From Turritopsis dohrnii (Eukaryota; Cnidaria; Hydrozoa; Anthoathecata; Oceaniidae), in assembly GCA_027922465.2 (NCBI GenBank), contig BQMF02000224.1:496001-560000 (forward strand): 64,000 bases of DNA, given 5' to 3'. Numbering within the stretch: position 1 is the stretch's first letter; each line of letters begins with the position of its first letter. The translations under genes and the position numbers were made by a program. The notes beneath the pieces are model-generated. The model was not told where the DNA came from, ran no database searches, and saw only the letters and a program-made list of their open reading frames with translations. This document shows positions 63,564 to 64,000 of the stretch, piece after piece.

Positions 63564-63851
63564 CTAAACATGAGAAAATGTATTTCCTTCAAAGTAACTC
63601 CATTTCCAATGAGAAACTAAATTTTGTTGCTTGGCTTTGTAAAGAAAATCAAGAGCATTTCCAAAACGACGCTTTCCTTGTATAATGTGAATTCTTACCG
63701 GACTAACAGGAGGAATTTCCAACTCCATAAATTTACTAACATCGTTGTCTGGCAACTGTAAAGGAATTGTCTCAAGGTTAATGCATAGAAATGAGTTATA
63801 ATAACAATCTGGAGGAAAGATAGCAACTTTCAGAACATGGTTTATCTTCAA
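63564..63851 (-). other. Possible upstream exon, ending in TAG in the same frame as the recombinase gene
   Basis: The open frame includes VAIFPPDCYYNSFLCINLET, MELEIPPVSPVRIHIIQG, KRRFGNALDFLYKAKQQNLV and HWKWSYFEGNTFSHV. Immediately after its TAG the same frame continues open into the exon ending at 63487. Either TAG is a disabling mutation, or translation starts downstream, or a splice acceptor (TTTTCTCATGTTTAG) begins the next exon and this belongs elsewhere. No ATG start was fixed. 63852-64000 shows no supported feature. Confidence 0.35.
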
Positions 63852-64000
63852 TCAAGGAATTGGTTTCATTTACAAGAAGCTAAAAGTTAAAAAATCACTT
63901 ATGACATTACAATATCCTTTATCATATAACCACCACTTGTTCTAGCATACATCACTATTGTAAGGAAAGTTAAGAACAATCCTAAAACTGCTCTTTCCTT

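Overview
The window looks like nuclear DNA of an AT-rich, non-model metazoan, most likely a cnidarian. This is an inference from compact GT-AG introns, animal gene families (an MSK-type double kinase and a GAD/CSAD-type decarboxylase) and a dense mix of Helitron, LINE, Ty3/Gypsy-like, tyrosine-recombinase retroelement and MITE copies. No species can be named from the sequence alone.

Genes. (1) 245-5674, minus: the N-terminal 469 codons, in 13 exons, of an MSK (RPS6KA5/4-like) kinase whose C-terminal kinase domain runs off the left edge. (2) 24271-25566, minus: a type II membrane protein with a DxD motif, glycosyltransferase-like, 5' end missing. (3) 29831-30458, minus: a small two-exon gene (126 aa) of unknown function. 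(4) 34884-37255, plus: a complete six-exon PLP decarboxylase (554 aa) of the CSAD/GADL1/GAD group, with a TATA box upstream. (5) 60051-63487, minus: a multi-exon gene combining two C2H2-type zinc fingers, a low-complexity Ser/Thr repeat, a tyrosine-recombinase-like domain and a SANT/Myb-like domain. It is the best candidate for an undescribed system, either a Crypton-like element with introns or a host-captured recombinase.

The rest is mobile DNA. 6.4-8.4 kb holds a short TIR element full of a TACTGCGCAGTA palindrome, plus a decayed hAT transposase. 8.4-12.4 kb is a head-to-tail pair of non-autonomous Helitrons, and 26.7-27.7 kb is a second, unrelated tandem Helitron pair inside a larger TIR element. 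12.5-13.5 kb is a LINE relic with a 24-bp perfect inverted repeat. 14.9-15.2 kb is a tRNA-derived SINE. 16.9-17.9 kb is a pogo/Tigger-like element. 19.6-24.0 kb is a decayed Ty3/Gypsy-like element, broken by a TA-flanked transposon and carrying a 21-bp minisatellite in its zinc-knuckle region. 37.4-40.0 kb is a GACGTC-rich TIR element. 40.7-43.2 kb is a large inverted duplication with a TTA-flanked Harbinger-like MITE. 43.4-44.9 kb is a 5'-truncated LINE with an open RT. 48.2-53.5 kb is a DIRS/Ngaro-type retroelement nested between arms of a TTAA-type MITE, with a regular 33-bp hairpin array at its end. 55.6-56.4 kb is another TA-flanked TIR element. 56.8-59.65 kb is a decayed LINE with an SGNH-like module.

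The host genes show no operon-like coupling; they sit as islands among nested insertions. Splice sites were assigned by eye from GT-AG signals, reading-frame phase and family similarity, without transcript evidence.
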